Assembly (NCBI GenBank): GCA_038210245.1
Contig: JBBQWW010000001.1
Location: 101,159-165,158, forward strand
Origin: Bog-756 sp038210245
GTDB taxonomy: Bacteria; Actinomycetota; Acidimicrobiia; Acidimicrobiales; RAAP-2
DNA length: 64,000 nucleotides
Reading direction: 5' to 3'
Position numbers and translations under genes: made by a program. Positions 24,798 to 32,756 of the stretch are shown in pieces. Position 1 is the first letter of the stretch; each line of letters opens with the position of its first letter. The notes under the pieces were generated by a model. That model searched no databases and was not told the origin of the DNA. It worked only from the letters and a program-made list of their open reading frames with translations.

Positions 24798-25967
24798 TCA
24801 GGATCGGAGGGCGGCGCAGACGCCGAGGCCGTCGACGGCCCGCAGCTGGGTGAAAACCGGGGTAGTCGGGTTGTCGTTCAGCTGCTCGTTGACGATCACG
24901 GTGACCGAGCGGGAACCGTCCGACGTGGCCGCGGCGAAGAGGGTGTAGCCGGGGAAGTTGCCGGTGTGTCCGTAGACCGTCCCGCAGGCCGTGCGGTACC
25001 GGAAGACGGCCAGGCCGGCCGAGTTGGATCCGGGACCCGGCGGGCCCGAGCTCCCGACGACGAACTGGAACTGCTGGCTTCGGGTGGCCGGGTCGGTGAG
25101 GGTGCCCCGCACGTAGGCCCGCATGAACTGGTTGAGCTCGGACGGAGTGGAGAGCATTCCCCCCGACGCCCAGGCCAGCCCCGGGTTGAGATAGGTGCTG
25201 ATGTCACTGGGAGGGGCACCACCTTCGATCTCGTAGCCGTGGATGTAGGGCTCGATCAGGGTGGGGCTGTCGGGCAGTGTGGTCGCCGACAGGTGGAGCG
25301 GCGTGGTCACGTCTTCCGCCAGCGCCTGTTCGTAGGAGGCACCGGTCACCTCCTCGACCATCAATCCGACCACGATGTTGTCGGTGTCGGAGTAGCCGTA
25401 CCGGGTCCCCGGCGTGAAGACGGGACGCTTTCTGCTCACGTAGCTCAGCAGCTGGCTGGGCGTCAGCACGGCGTGAGGATTGGCCTTCAAGACATCGATG
25501 AAGGCAGGGCTCTTGATGTAGTCGGGTAGCCCGCTGGTGTGGTGCAGCAGTTGGGCCAGGGTGACCCGGCCCCACGACGCCGGAAGGGTCGGGAGCCGTT
25601 TGGCGATGGTGTCGTTCAGCTTCAGTTTGTGCTGGGTCACCAGAGCGAGGGCCACGGCCCCGTTGAACGCCTTGGACACACTGGCGATGCGTACCGTGTC
25701 ACCGGCCGAGATGGGAGTCCCGGTCGTCGTGTTCCCGACACCCGCCGTCATCACCTGCACCTTGCCGCCCACCTGGACCAGGGCGATGGCACCCGGGGGT
25801 CCGCCCGGCATCGTCACCAGCCGCTGGAGTCCCTTCGCCAGGGTCCGACCCCGTTCGCCACGGTCATGGGCTCCGGTCGGCGGGGCGAGGGCGACCACCG
25901 AGCAGCCGACCAGCGCCAGCGCCATGACGATCGATCTACCCCTGCCCTTGCGCCGTCGCGGTTCCAT
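24798..25967 (-). CDS. secreted serine beta-lactamase-like hydrolase (class C/D-Ala-D-Ala carboxypeptidase family), probable lipoprotein
   Basis: 389 residues. The leader has a basic start (MEPRRRKGRGR) and hydrophobic core ending in the lipobox LVGC with Cys22, so the mature protein is probably lipid-anchored outside the cell. The SxxK motif is S96-V-S-K99. The second motif reads YSDTDN (Tyr-Ser-Asp rather than the usual Tyr-Ser/Ala-Asn), and the third is HTG in YGHTGNFPG. It should hydrolyse peptides, esters or a D-Ala bond; true beta-lactamase activity is not implied. Start chosen at ATG 25967 rather than nine codons upstream because the leader is then canonical. Divergent from a DoxX-like gene. 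Confidence 0.9.
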   Translation of the reverse strand: MEPRRRKGRGRSIVMALALVGCSVVALAPPTGAHDRGERGRTLAKGLQRLVTMPGGPPGAIALVQVGGKVQVMTAGVGNTTTGTPISAGDTVRIASVSKAFNGAVALALVTQHKLKLNDTIAKRLPTLPASWGRVTLAQLLHHTSGLPDYIKSPAFIDVLKANPHAVLTPSQLLSYVSRKRPVFTPGTRYGYSDTDNIVVGLMVEEVTGASYEQALAEDVTTPLHLSATTLPDSPTLIEPYIHGYEIEGGAPPSDISTYLNPGLAWASGGMLSTPSELNQFMRAYVRGTLTDPATRSQQFQFVVGSSGPPGPGSNSAGLAVFRYRTACGTVYGHTGNFPGYTLFAAATSDGSRSVTVIVNEQLNDNPTTPVFTQLRAVDGLGVCAALRS

Positions 25968-26049
25968 CGGAAACCCACCGTAGTGGCCGAGCACCGAGGC
26001 TGTCGACGTCGCGCCTGGCGGTTGGGCCCGGAGCCTCTACAGTCACACC

Positions 26050-26436
26050 ATGGGCCGAACCCGCCGTACTCCGCCGCTGATGCTGGCCACCGGCTTCACC
26101 GTCAGTGGCCTCGTCCACCTGGTACGACCCCAGGTGTTCGCTCCCCTCATGCCCCGCCTGCTCCCGGAGTCGACCCACCGGAGCCTCATCTACGCCAGCG
26201 GCGTGGCCGAGCTGGTGTGTGCGTGGGGCCTGGTCCGACGTACCCGTTGGGGCTCCCCGGCCAGCATCGCCGTGCTGGCCGCGGTCTTCCCGGCCAATCT
26301 CCAGATGGCCCTCGATGCCGGGTCGGGTCGGCACCTCGGGGCGATGGACCGGGCTGATGTGGCCTGGGGACGACTGCCCCTTCAGGTCCTGATGGTCTGG
26401 GCGGCACGCCAGGGCCGCCCGGCGACGGCGGGCTGA
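26050..26436 (+). CDS. DoxX-like family membrane protein
   Basis: 128 residues with four hydrophobic segments: GFTVSGLVHLVRPQVF, IYASGVAELVCAWGLV, SPASIAVLAAVFPANLQMAL and LPLQVLMVWAARQG. The pattern of a His-Pro/Arg-Pro after the first helix and SGxxEL in the second is that of small DoxX/DUF4267-like proteins. The role is unknown; some DoxX proteins work with thiol-redox and sulfur stress systems. The ATG at 26050 gives a short cytoplasmic lead. Confidence 0.82.
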   Translation: MGRTRRTPPLMLATGFTVSGLVHLVRPQVFAPLMPRLLPESTHRSLIYASGVAELVCAWGLVRRTRWGSPASIAVLAAVFPANLQMALDAGSGRHLGAMDRADVAWGRLPLQVLMVWAARQGRPATAG

Positions 26437-26464
26437 CCCGGTCCACCCGGTCCCCGGCCGCCCA

Positions 26465-26964
26465 GTGCACGAGACCGAAAACGACCTCGGGGGCCTGCAG
26501 GTCCTGTTGGACCAGAGCATGGCCTCGGCCGGCCCGCATCTGCTCGAGGTGGTCACGCCGGAGCGCTGGCTGGGCGCCACCGAGCTCTGCACCCGTTTGA
26601 CCGGCCTGCGCCTGTTGGCACTGGCTACCGTCACCGCAGACGGTCGGCCCCTGGTCGGTCCGGTGGACGGCATCTTCTACCGAGGGTCCTCCACTTCGGC
26701 TCGTCGCCGGACGCCGTGCGGTTCCGCCATCTACGACTGCAGCCCCCGGTGAGCGCCACCCATCTCACCGACGAGTCGTTCGCCGTCACCGTCCACGGCC
26801 GGGCCACCATCCTCGATCTGTCGGACCCCGGCCATGGGGGGCTCCGGGCCACGCTTCTGGCCCACTACGTCCCGCAGTACGGACCGGAGTGGGAGGCGTT
26901 CCTCGACGCCAACGTGTACGCCCGCATCGACGCCCAGCGGATGTTCGTCTTCCATCGGCCGTAG
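26465..26964 (+). pseudogene. pyridoxamine 5'-phosphate oxidase-family flavoprotein, frameshifted
   Basis: From GTG 26465 the frame encodes LTGLRLLALATVTADGRPLV and VDGIFYRG, the start of a PPOX split-barrel. The continuation LHFGSSPDAVRFRHLR, SFAVTVHGRATILDL and a plausible C-terminus ending MFVFHRP (stop at 26964) is in another frame. The junction is the GGG at 26684-26686, where one extra G would join both parts into one protein of about 166 residues. This is the second one-G deficit in a G run within 3 kb. The family binds FMN or F420; the substrate is unknown. Confidence 0.78.
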
Positions 26965-27048
26965 CCGATGTGCGTGGCCTACGGTGGGCGGGGAACGGAG
27001 GCGTCCGGCCTTTCCGTCATCACGGACACGAAGGATCGGTACCGGCAC

Positions 27049-27321
27049 ATGCGTGACACCCGCTTGTTCCTCCACCAGGCCCAGCACCACGTGGGCACGG
27101 CCCAGACCGTGCTCGAGGATGTGGGGAGAGGCCTGGCCGTGGTGGAGCGGGTAGAGGTAGCCGCTGAGCGGGCCGTTCCCGTACTGCGGACCGTGCTTGT
27201 CGTGGCCCTGGGCTGTGCCGTCGGGGTCGGGATCTACCTTCTGGTGGCCCGGGTCCGTCGGAGCCGGCGAACCGCGGACCCGGTCACCGTCGACCCTCCG
27301 GCCCCCGTCAGTCAGCTGTAG
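27049..27321 (+). CDS. hypothetical single-pass membrane protein
   Basis: About 90 residues from ATG 27049; an in-frame ATG at 26968 would add 27 residues of less convincing sequence. A helical, possibly coiled stretch (HQAQHHVGTAQTVLEDVG and on to VERVEVAAERAVP) precedes one transmembrane helix, VLRTVLVVALGCAVGVGIYLLV, then a basic RVRRSRR stop-transfer and a Pro-rich tail. I recognise no family. Its 3' end overlaps the convergent cupin gene by 10 bp. Confidence 0.55.
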   Translation: MRDTRLFLHQAQHHVGTAQTVLEDVGRGLAVVERVEVAAERAVPVLRTVLVVALGCAVGVGIYLLVARVRRSRRTADPVTVDPPAPVSQL

Positions 27322-27689
27322 TCGACGGTGCCCGCACCGGGGGTGCCGATGGCGAAGGCCAGGCCGCGCAGGGGCGCATGCTCGCTGACGGGCCAGATGC
27401 TGTGGGTGGTGTCCGGTGGCGTGTAGACCAGATCGCCGGTCTGCACCTCACGCTCCTCGTCGCCGATCTTCATGATCCCCCGGCCGGACAGGATGTAATA
27501 GAACTCGTGGGTCGGGTGGGAGTGGGCATCCACGGCGCCTCCTCCGGCCACTTCCCACTCGCTGACCAGTTCGAGGAAGCCGCCCTCGGTGGCCTGGCGG
27601 AGCTCCTGGGGTGGCACCAACCACCAGACCGGGGTGGTCCCGTTGTGCTCGATGACCGGGGCCATGTCCTCGACTGAACGAACATCCAT
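27312..27689 (-). CDS. cupin-domain protein
   Basis: 125 residues. Cupin motif 1 runs from VDAHSHPTHEFYYILSGRG with His-x-His...Glu metal ligands, and motif 2, PPDTTHSIWP, supplies the third His. A single conserved beta-barrel of this kind binds Mn, Fe or Ni and serves as a dioxygenase, isomerase or sensor; no activity can be assigned. The ATG at 27689 is preceded on its strand by GGAGG. It is transcribed toward the membrane-protein gene. Confidence 0.85.
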   Translation of the reverse strand: MDVRSVEDMAPVIEHNGTTPVWWLVPPQELRQATEGGFLELVSEWEVAGGGAVDAHSHPTHEFYYILSGRGIMKIGDEEREVQTGDLVYTPPDTTHSIWPVSEHAPLRGLAFAIGTPGAGTVDYS

Positions 27690-27780
27690 GGTCGCCTCCT
27701 CACTTGTCGGCTGATCCCGGCCATCGTAGCGACGCTCCCGGGGCCGAGACGAAAGGCCGGAGGAGGCCGAGCGGAGGAGG

Positions 27781-28269
27781 CTAGGCCACCACCCGGACCG
27801 GCAGTCGGGCCAGGCTCGCGACGGTCAGGGCGCAGGCCCGGGCCGCCTCGACCCCCTTCACGGTGAAGTGCTCGGCGAAGAACGAGGCGTGCTCGTCATG
27901 ACCGTGGAAGTGGTGCGGGGTCAATACGGCCGAGATGACCGGGAGGTCCTGATCCAGCTGGACCCGCATGAGGCCGTTGATCACGGCCTCGGCGACGAAG
28001 TCGTGCCGGTAGATGCCGCCGTCGATCACCAGTCCGGCCCCGACGATGGCCGCGTACTGCCCGCTGGCGGCCAGGCGTTGGGCGTGGAGGGGGATCTCGA
28101 AGGCCCCGGGGACCCGGAAGAGGTCGATGCGGTGGCGCTCGACCCCCAGGGTCTCGATTTCGGCGAGAAACGAGTCGCGACAGCGGTCGACGATCTCCTC
28201 GTGCCAGGTGGCCTGTACGAAGGCCAGCCGGTCGGCCCGACGTTCCCTGTTCCCGTCTGCGGTGCCCAT
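27781..28269 (-). CDS. ribH: 6,7-dimethyl-8-ribityllumazine synthase, RibH2 type
   Basis: Condenses ArPD with 3,4-dihydroxy-2-butanone 4-phosphate in the penultimate step of riboflavin synthesis. 162 residues with FVQATWHEEIVD (Trp22 stacking on the substrate), VPGAFEIPLHAQ, GAGLVIDGGIYRHDFV and LTPHHFHGHDEHASFF containing the acid/base His around 119-122. The GIYRHDF and PHHFHxxxEH signatures match the Brucella/Mesorhizobium RibH2 class rather than the usual GATPH(F/Y) RibH1 class. AAGGAGG before ATG 28269 is an excellent ribosome site. No other rib genes are adjacent and no FMN riboswitch is seen upstream, so it is probably a second, separately regulated lumazine synthase. Confidence 0.9.
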   Translation of the reverse strand: MGTADGNRERRADRLAFVQATWHEEIVDRCRDSFLAEIETLGVERHRIDLFRVPGAFEIPLHAQRLAASGQYAAIVGAGLVIDGGIYRHDFVAEAVINGLMRVQLDQDLPVISAVLTPHHFHGHDEHASFFAEHFTVKGVEAARACALTVASLARLPVRVVA

Positions 28270-28430
28270 GGGGCCTCCTTCCGTCCCGGTGGCCGTACCG
28301 AGCCACGCCTGAAGCCTAGGACGGGCTTCCCGGACACGCTGGCGGCAGGAGTGCCCCAGCTGAGTGAGCGGTAGCCCGGCTCCCGGGGCTGACAGGATCG
28401 ACCTCAACGAACCCCCGGTACGGTGAGGCG

Positions 28431-28859
28431 ATGGCCCTCACCCTCGACGACGCCTCCGCCTTCGCCGACCGACACACCCGGGGTGTGCTGGTCACCCTCC
28501 GGCGGGACGGTCGCCCGCAGCTGTCCAACATCGTCTACCTGCCCGGCCCCGGCCCCTCAGCGCGCATCTCGGTGACGGACCGTCGGGCCAAGACGGCCAA
28601 CCTCCGTCGGGACCCCCGGGCCTCGCTGCACGTCACCAGTGACGACTTCTGGTCCTACGTGGTCCTCGACGGCACCGTGGCCCTGTCCCCGGTGGCCGCG
28701 GCGGTCGACGATCTGGTAGTCGATGAGCTGGTGTCCATGTACCGGGTGGCCCGAGGCGAGCACCCCGACTGGGACGAGTTCCGTGGGGCCATGGTGACCC
28801 AGGGGAGGGTGGTGGCCACGCTGACCGCCACCCACGCCTACGGACAGGTGCAGGGCTGA
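28431..28859 (+). CDS. PPOX-class F420-dependent oxidoreductase
   Basis: 142 residues, one split-barrel flavin/deazaflavin domain. GVLVTLRRDGRPQLSNIVYL, RRDPRASLHVTSDDFWSYVV and a C-terminal AMVTQGRVVATLTATHAYGQ match the TIGR03618/Rv1155-like group that uses coenzyme F420 in actinobacteria. It would reduce a small hydrophobic molecule. The ATG at 28431 follows GGTGAGGCG. It stands alone between ribH and the DsbA-like gene. Confidence 0.87.
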   Translation: MALTLDDASAFADRHTRGVLVTLRRDGRPQLSNIVYLPGPGPSARISVTDRRAKTANLRRDPRASLHVTSDDFWSYVVLDGTVALSPVAAAVDDLVVDELVSMYRVARGEHPDWDEFRGAMVTQGRVVATLTATHAYGQVQG

Positions 28860-28901
28860 CCGGAGGGACGGCCGTCCACCGGCGTCACCGGGTCGGTCGG
28901 G

Positions 28902-29621
28902 TCAGACGCTGCAGGCCCCGTCGCTGCAAGCGCCGCCACCCGGTGCCGGGTCGGCGGACTTGAGCAGGGTCACCGGATGGGACTCGGACCAGGCGCGCTC
29001 GAGGGCGCCGAGCAGCACGTCGGCTCCTTGGGCCCCGGCCACCCCGTAGGTCTCGTCGATGACGAAGAACGGCACCCCGGTCGCCCCCAGCGCGGTGGCC
29101 CGGGCCTCATCGGCCCGTACCTCGTCGGCGAAGTCCTCACCGGCCAGCGTCCGGTCCACCTCGGTCGGGTCCAGGCCCACCTCTGCGGCCAGCTCGGCCA
29201 GAGTGGTGTGGTCACCCACCGACCGTCCCTCGGTGAAGTACGCGGCCAGCAGGCGCTCCTTCAGCACGTCACCCTGCCCGTGGGTGGCGGCCAGATGGAT
29301 CAGCCGGTGGGCGTCGAAGGTATTGCCGGCCTGCACCCGGTCAAGGTGGTACTCAAGCCCCACGCCGGCGGCCAACTCGGTCATCTGCCGGTTGGCCGCC
29401 CGGGCCTGCTCGGCGGACATGCCGTACTTGTGCTCGAGGATCCGGTCCATGCTCATCCCCACGGCCCGGGGGGAGGTCGGGTCCAGCTCGAAGCTCCGCC
29501 ACGACACCGTCACCTGGTCGGCATGGCCGAAGCGTCCCAGTGCCTCCTCGAACTGTCGTTTGCCCACGTAGCACCAGGGGCACACCACGTCCGACCAGAT
29601 CTCCACGTCCACGACCCGCAC
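28902..29621 (-). CDS. DsbA-family oxidoreductase (FrnE-like)
   Basis: 239 residues of thioredoxin fold with a helical insertion. The redox motif CPWC occupies Cys14-Cys17 in EIWSDVVCPWCYVGKRQF, and the cis-Pro loop is GVPFFVID. There is no signal peptide, so it is cytoplasmic like the FrnE proteins of Deinococcus and Streptomyces, which act as disulfide isomerases or dithiol oxidoreductases under oxidative stress. The C-terminal Cys pair (GGACSDGACSV) is an unusual tail that could bind metal or form a second disulfide. Confidence 0.9.
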   Translation of the reverse strand: MRVVDVEIWSDVVCPWCYVGKRQFEEALGRFGHADQVTVSWRSFELDPTSPRAVGMSMDRILEHKYGMSAEQARAANRQMTELAAGVGLEYHLDRVQAGNTFDAHRLIHLAATHGQGDVLKERLLAAYFTEGRSVGDHTTLAELAAEVGLDPTEVDRTLAGEDFADEVRADEARATALGATGVPFFVIDETYGVAGAQGADVLLGALERAWSESHPVTLLKSADPAPGGGACSDGACSV

Positions 29622-29735
29622 CTCACGATCTCTCCACAGCCTTTGGCGGTGGTCCGGCTACGGTCAGCCATCCACCGGTGCAACCGGTCGGTGGGCCCTG
29701 GTATTCCGGCCGTCCACCCCGGTAGCGTCGCCACC

Positions 29736-30059
29736 ATGATCCTCGAGCACGCCCTCATCACCGTCCGGCCCGGGACCGCCGAGGCCTTCGAAGCGGCGTT
29801 GGCCGAGGCCCGCGCGGTCATCGGGGCCTCCCCGGGCTTCGTTTCCCTCCGGCTGCACCGGGGGATCGAGACCCCCGACCGCTACCTGCTGCTGGTGGAG
29901 TGGGAGACCCTCGACGACCATGTCGTCGGATTCCGAGAGTCCGATGCCTTCGTGGCCTGGCGGGCCCTGATCGGTCCGTACTTCGAGTCGCCGCCCAATG
30001 TCGTGCACTTCGAGCTGCCGCCGACCACCGTCCAGGCCGAGCCGGTGGAGCCGTCCTGA
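29736..30059 (+). CDS. antibiotic biosynthesis monooxygenase (ABM)-domain protein
   Basis: 107 residues, a ferredoxin-like ABM fold: MILEHALITVRPGTAEAFEA, SPGFVSLRLHRGIETPDRYL, LLVEWETLDDHVVGFRESDA and a Pro-rich end. Family members are cofactor-free monooxygenases or simple binding proteins that dimerise into a beta-barrel. Its stop overlaps the start of the SDR gene by one base (TGATG), so the two are translated together and may act on the same substrate. Confidence 0.85.
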   Translation: MILEHALITVRPGTAEAFEAALAEARAVIGASPGFVSLRLHRGIETPDRYLLLVEWETLDDHVVGFRESDAFVAWRALIGPYFESPPNVVHFELPPTTVQAEPVEPS

Positions 30060-30850
30060 TGGGAGTGCTCGAGGGGCAGCGGGCCCTGGTCACCGGGGCC
30101 GGGTCGGGTATCGGGCGGGCCACCTGTCTCCGGCTGCGTGCCGAGGGGGCCACCGTGGCCGCCCTCGACATCGACCCCGGGTCGGCCCGTCTGGCGGCCG
30201 AGCAGGTCGATGGACCGGCGGTGGTGGCCGATATGGCCGATGGGGAGGCAGTGGCCGCGGCGGTGGACCAGGCCGTCCGCGAGCTTGGGGGCCTCAGTAT
30301 TCTGGTCAACAACGCCGGGATGGGTCTGGCTAGACCGTTCCACCGGCACAGCGACCGGGCCTACGACCGGGTGGTCGACGCCTCCATGCGCGGTACGTTT
30401 TACGGGATCCGGGCGGCGGCGCCGATCATTCTGGACGGAGGCGGCGGCGCCATCGTGAACGTCTCGTCGATCAGCGGCATGCGGCCCACCCGCGGGGAGG
30501 CAGCGTACTCCGCGGCCAAGGCCGCGGTGATCGCTTTGACCCAGTCGGCGGCCCTCGAGTACGGGCCCACCCTGCGGGTCAACTGCGTGTCACCCGGCCT
30601 CATCGACACCCCGCTCACCGCCCCGTTCCTCGCCGACCCTGTCGTGCGGTCGGGCATCGAGCGGCGGACCCCGCTGCGTCGGGTGGGAACGGCAGCCGAA
30701 GTGGCCGGGGTGATCGCCTTCCTGTGTTCGGAGTGGTCCTCCTACATCACCGGCGTCAACCTCCCTGTCGACGGGGGCAGCCTGCTGCCCAGCTCCCAGG
30801 TGGAGGAGCCCCTCGGGGACCTGGTCGACGGACCGGGGGACCGCTCGTGA
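30059..30850 (+). CDS. SDR-family oxidoreductase
   Basis: 263 residues. The cofactor motif TGAGSGIG is near residues 12-19, the NNAGMG motif near 83, catalytic Ser in NVSSISG, and the YSAAKAA Tyr/Lys pair. The Asp after strand 2 (ALDIDPG) predicts NAD. The C-terminus VDGGSLLPSSQ carries an additional acidic tail of about 20 residues. Coupled to the ABM gene in front of it. Substrate unknown; similar to 3-oxoacyl reductases and 3-hydroxy-steroid or -acid dehydrogenases. Confidence 0.9.
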   Translation: MGVLEGQRALVTGAGSGIGRATCLRLRAEGATVAALDIDPGSARLAAEQVDGPAVVADMADGEAVAAAVDQAVRELGGLSILVNNAGMGLARPFHRHSDRAYDRVVDASMRGTFYGIRAAAPIILDGGGGAIVNVSSISGMRPTRGEAAYSAAKAAVIALTQSAALEYGPTLRVNCVSPGLIDTPLTAPFLADPVVRSGIERRTPLRRVGTAAEVAGVIAFLCSEWSSYITGVNLPVDGGSLLPSSQVEEPLGDLVDGPGDRS

Positions 30851-30983
30851 GCCCGTCCGTGGTCGGCGTCGCTCCTCACCCAGCCGGGCTCCGGACTCCA
30901 GAGCACGGCCCAGCGGACCGGCGACCGGACCGACGGCCTCCTACCGGGCTACCACCGAGCCGGCTGGCGGTGGCCGGAATGGC

Positions 30984-32012
30984 TCAGGACGGGGCCCCGA
31001 GGACCCAGGCCCGGCCCAGGTGGTCGGCCAGCTCGGTCAACGAGGTCCGGGCGTTGAGCCCGCTGGTCGACGGCATCACATAGGCCGGCCGCCCCCCGAT
31101 ACCCCGGGGCTGGGGTCCAGCCACGGCCTTCGGGTCGACCACGTCCCGCCACCCGGACAGCCCAGAGAAGCATACGGCTCCCGGCCGGAGCCAGGCCACC
31201 AGTCGCTCGACCCGGGCGAACCCGGCCCGGTACTCAGCACTGGTCACCTCGGCGGCCGTGCGCGACGGCCGCTTGACGAAGTCGGTCATGCCCACCGCAT
31301 GGTCCACCAGCGCGGCCACGGCATCCCGGTCGGCGTCCACAATCCCGGCGGCCATGGCCGCCGCCCAGAAGCGGTTGCCCGGTCGGGCGTAGCCCACCCC
31401 GGCGTCGGCCGAGTACCACGAAGGGTTGACCCCGCACACCAACAGCCGCATCCCCGGCCCCACGGTGTCGGCCAGGGTCCGGACCCGTACCGCCCGCAGT
31501 GTGATCTGGTCCCCCGCTACGCTGAGGGTCCCGTCCCCCAGGTCGAACCCGGCCCCGACGACCACGTCCAGCAACGCATCCGGTGTCCAGCCGACAGCGT
31601 GGCCGTCACCGACGTCGTCGTCCGGCCCTCCGTCCCCTCCGTGGGTGGTCCCGAGCGCGGTGAGCTCGAGCGGGCTGCCCACCGCCAGCGCCCGGTGCAG
31701 GTCCCAGAGGGCCAGGGGTAGTCGGGTCCGGGGCAGGGCCAGCCCGGTCGTCGAGGAGCAGGCGCTGGTGACCGATCCCCGGGAGAGGGGCAGGTGCTCC
31801 GGGTCCCCCTGCACCCACCGGGTGCCGGGCCCCCGGTCCCGACGGCTCACCAGTCGGTCCGCCGAGGCGTCGACCCGCACCACGGGCCCGCCGGCGTGGG
31901 ACAGGTGTCGCTCCGCTCCCTCGCCCACGTCGAGGTGCAGGGCGGTGAGGGCGTGGACCGGTCGTCCCTGCCGTCCCGGTTCGTCGGGGCGCTCGACGGT
32001 AGGACGATCCAT
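30984..32012 (-). CDS. degenerate methyltransferase fused to mismatch-specific uracil-DNA glycosylase (Mug/TDG)
   Basis: 342 residues, two parts. Residues 185-342 form a Mug-family glycosylase: GVNPSWYSADAGVGYARPG near 194-212 and NRFW at 213-216 correspond to the uracil-pocket motif GINPG...SA..G..FA.PGNRFW, and MPSTSGLNA near 318-326 is the second catalytic loop. It would excise uracil or thymine from G:U/T mispairs. Residues 20-120 look like a worn Methyltransf_11 domain: HLDVGEGAERHL in place of LDLGCGxGR, VVRVDAS, WVQGDPEHLP and ALWDLHRALAVG. The missing glycines in motif I make SAM binding unlikely. Mug proteins are usually 150-200 residues, so the N-terminal half is extra. Confidence 0.82.
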   Translation of the reverse strand: MDRPTVERPDEPGRQGRPVHALTALHLDVGEGAERHLSHAGGPVVRVDASADRLVSRRDRGPGTRWVQGDPEHLPLSRGSVTSACSSTTGLALPRTRLPLALWDLHRALAVGSPLELTALGTTHGGDGGPDDDVGDGHAVGWTPDALLDVVVGAGFDLGDGTLSVAGDQITLRAVRVRTLADTVGPGMRLLVCGVNPSWYSADAGVGYARPGNRFWAAAMAAGIVDADRDAVAALVDHAVGMTDFVKRPSRTAAEVTSAEYRAGFARVERLVAWLRPGAVCFSGLSGWRDVVDPKAVAGPQPRGIGGRPAYVMPSTSGLNARTSLTELADHLGRAWVLGAPS

Positions 32013-32039
32013 GGCCGGGATCCTAGGGAGCCGTCGGCC

Positions 32040-32756
32040 TCAGGGCTCGAAGCGGTACCCCATACCCGGCTCGGTCCGGAAGTGCCGGGGGCGGGAGTGG
32101 TCCACTTCGAGCTTGCGCCGAACCCGGCCCATGAGCACCCGGAGGTACTCGGTCTCCGTCTCGTACTCGGGGCCCCAGACGTCGTGGAGGAGCTGTTGCT
32201 GGGAGACCAGCCGGCCCGGATTGCGCACCAGGACTTCGACGATGTCCCACTCCTTCGGGGTCAGGTGTACATCCTCGCCGTCGCGGGTGACCCGCTTGTC
32301 GGCCAGATCGATGGTGAACCCCTCCGCCTCCACCCGGGGGTCACCCAGCTCGGAGCCGATCCTCCGGAGCACGGCCCGGAGCCGGGCCAGCAGCTCATCC
32401 ATCCCGAAGGGCTTGGTCACGTAGTCGTCGGCCCCGGCGTCGAGGGCCTCCACCTTGCTCACGCTCTGGTGGCGGGCGGAGAGGACGATGATCGGAACCG
32501 TGCTCCAGCCTCGGATGCCGCGGACCACCTCGACACCATCGATCCCGGGGAGGCCCAGGTCGAGCAGGACCACATCGGGATGGCGGTGGGCGGCCAGGTC
32601 CAAGCCCTCTTCACCGGTCCGGGCCACCACCACCTCATAGCCCCGGGCGGAGAGGCTGATGGTCAGGGCCCGAAGCAGCGACGCGTCGTCGTCGCACACC
32701 AGGACCTTGGTGCCTCGCTCGGCCATGTCCGCCGTTGTCGGGTCGGCGGTGGTCAT
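32040..32756 (-). CDS. kdpE: response regulator KdpE
   Basis: 238 residues. The receiver domain has the acidic pocket CDDD near 21-24, phospho-acceptor Asp66 in VVLLDLGLPG, and switch Lys in DDYVTKPFG. The OmpR/PhoB winged helix follows, with HLTPKEWDIVEVLVRNPGR and the recognition region YLRVLMGRVRRKLE. It activates the kdp operon when phosphorylated by KdpD. Its ATG at 32756 overlaps the kdpD stop by 4 bp (ATGA), and it is the last gene of the operon. Confidence 0.95.
   Translation of the reverse strand: MTTADPTTADMAERGTKVLVCDDDASLLRALTISLSARGYEVVVARTGEEGLDLAAHRHPDVVLLDLGLPGIDGVEVVRGIRGWSTVPIIVLSARHQSVSKVEALDAGADDYVTKPFGMDELLARLRAVLRRIGSELGDPRVEAEGFTIDLADKRVTRDGEDVHLTPKEWDIVEVLVRNPGRLVSQQQLLHDVWGPEYETETEYLRVLMGRVRRKLEVDHSRPRHFRTEPGMGYRFEP

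Noticed and set aside
24798..25967. Antibiotic-resistance beta-lactamase
   Set aside because: The second motif is YSD rather than YxN and the lipoprotein leader and overall pattern fit the broad esterase/carboxypeptidase group; resistance cannot be claimed.
28270..28430. FMN riboswitch before the lumazine synthase gene
   Set aside because: None of the RFN-element conserved blocks can be found on the minus strand of this 161-bp gap.
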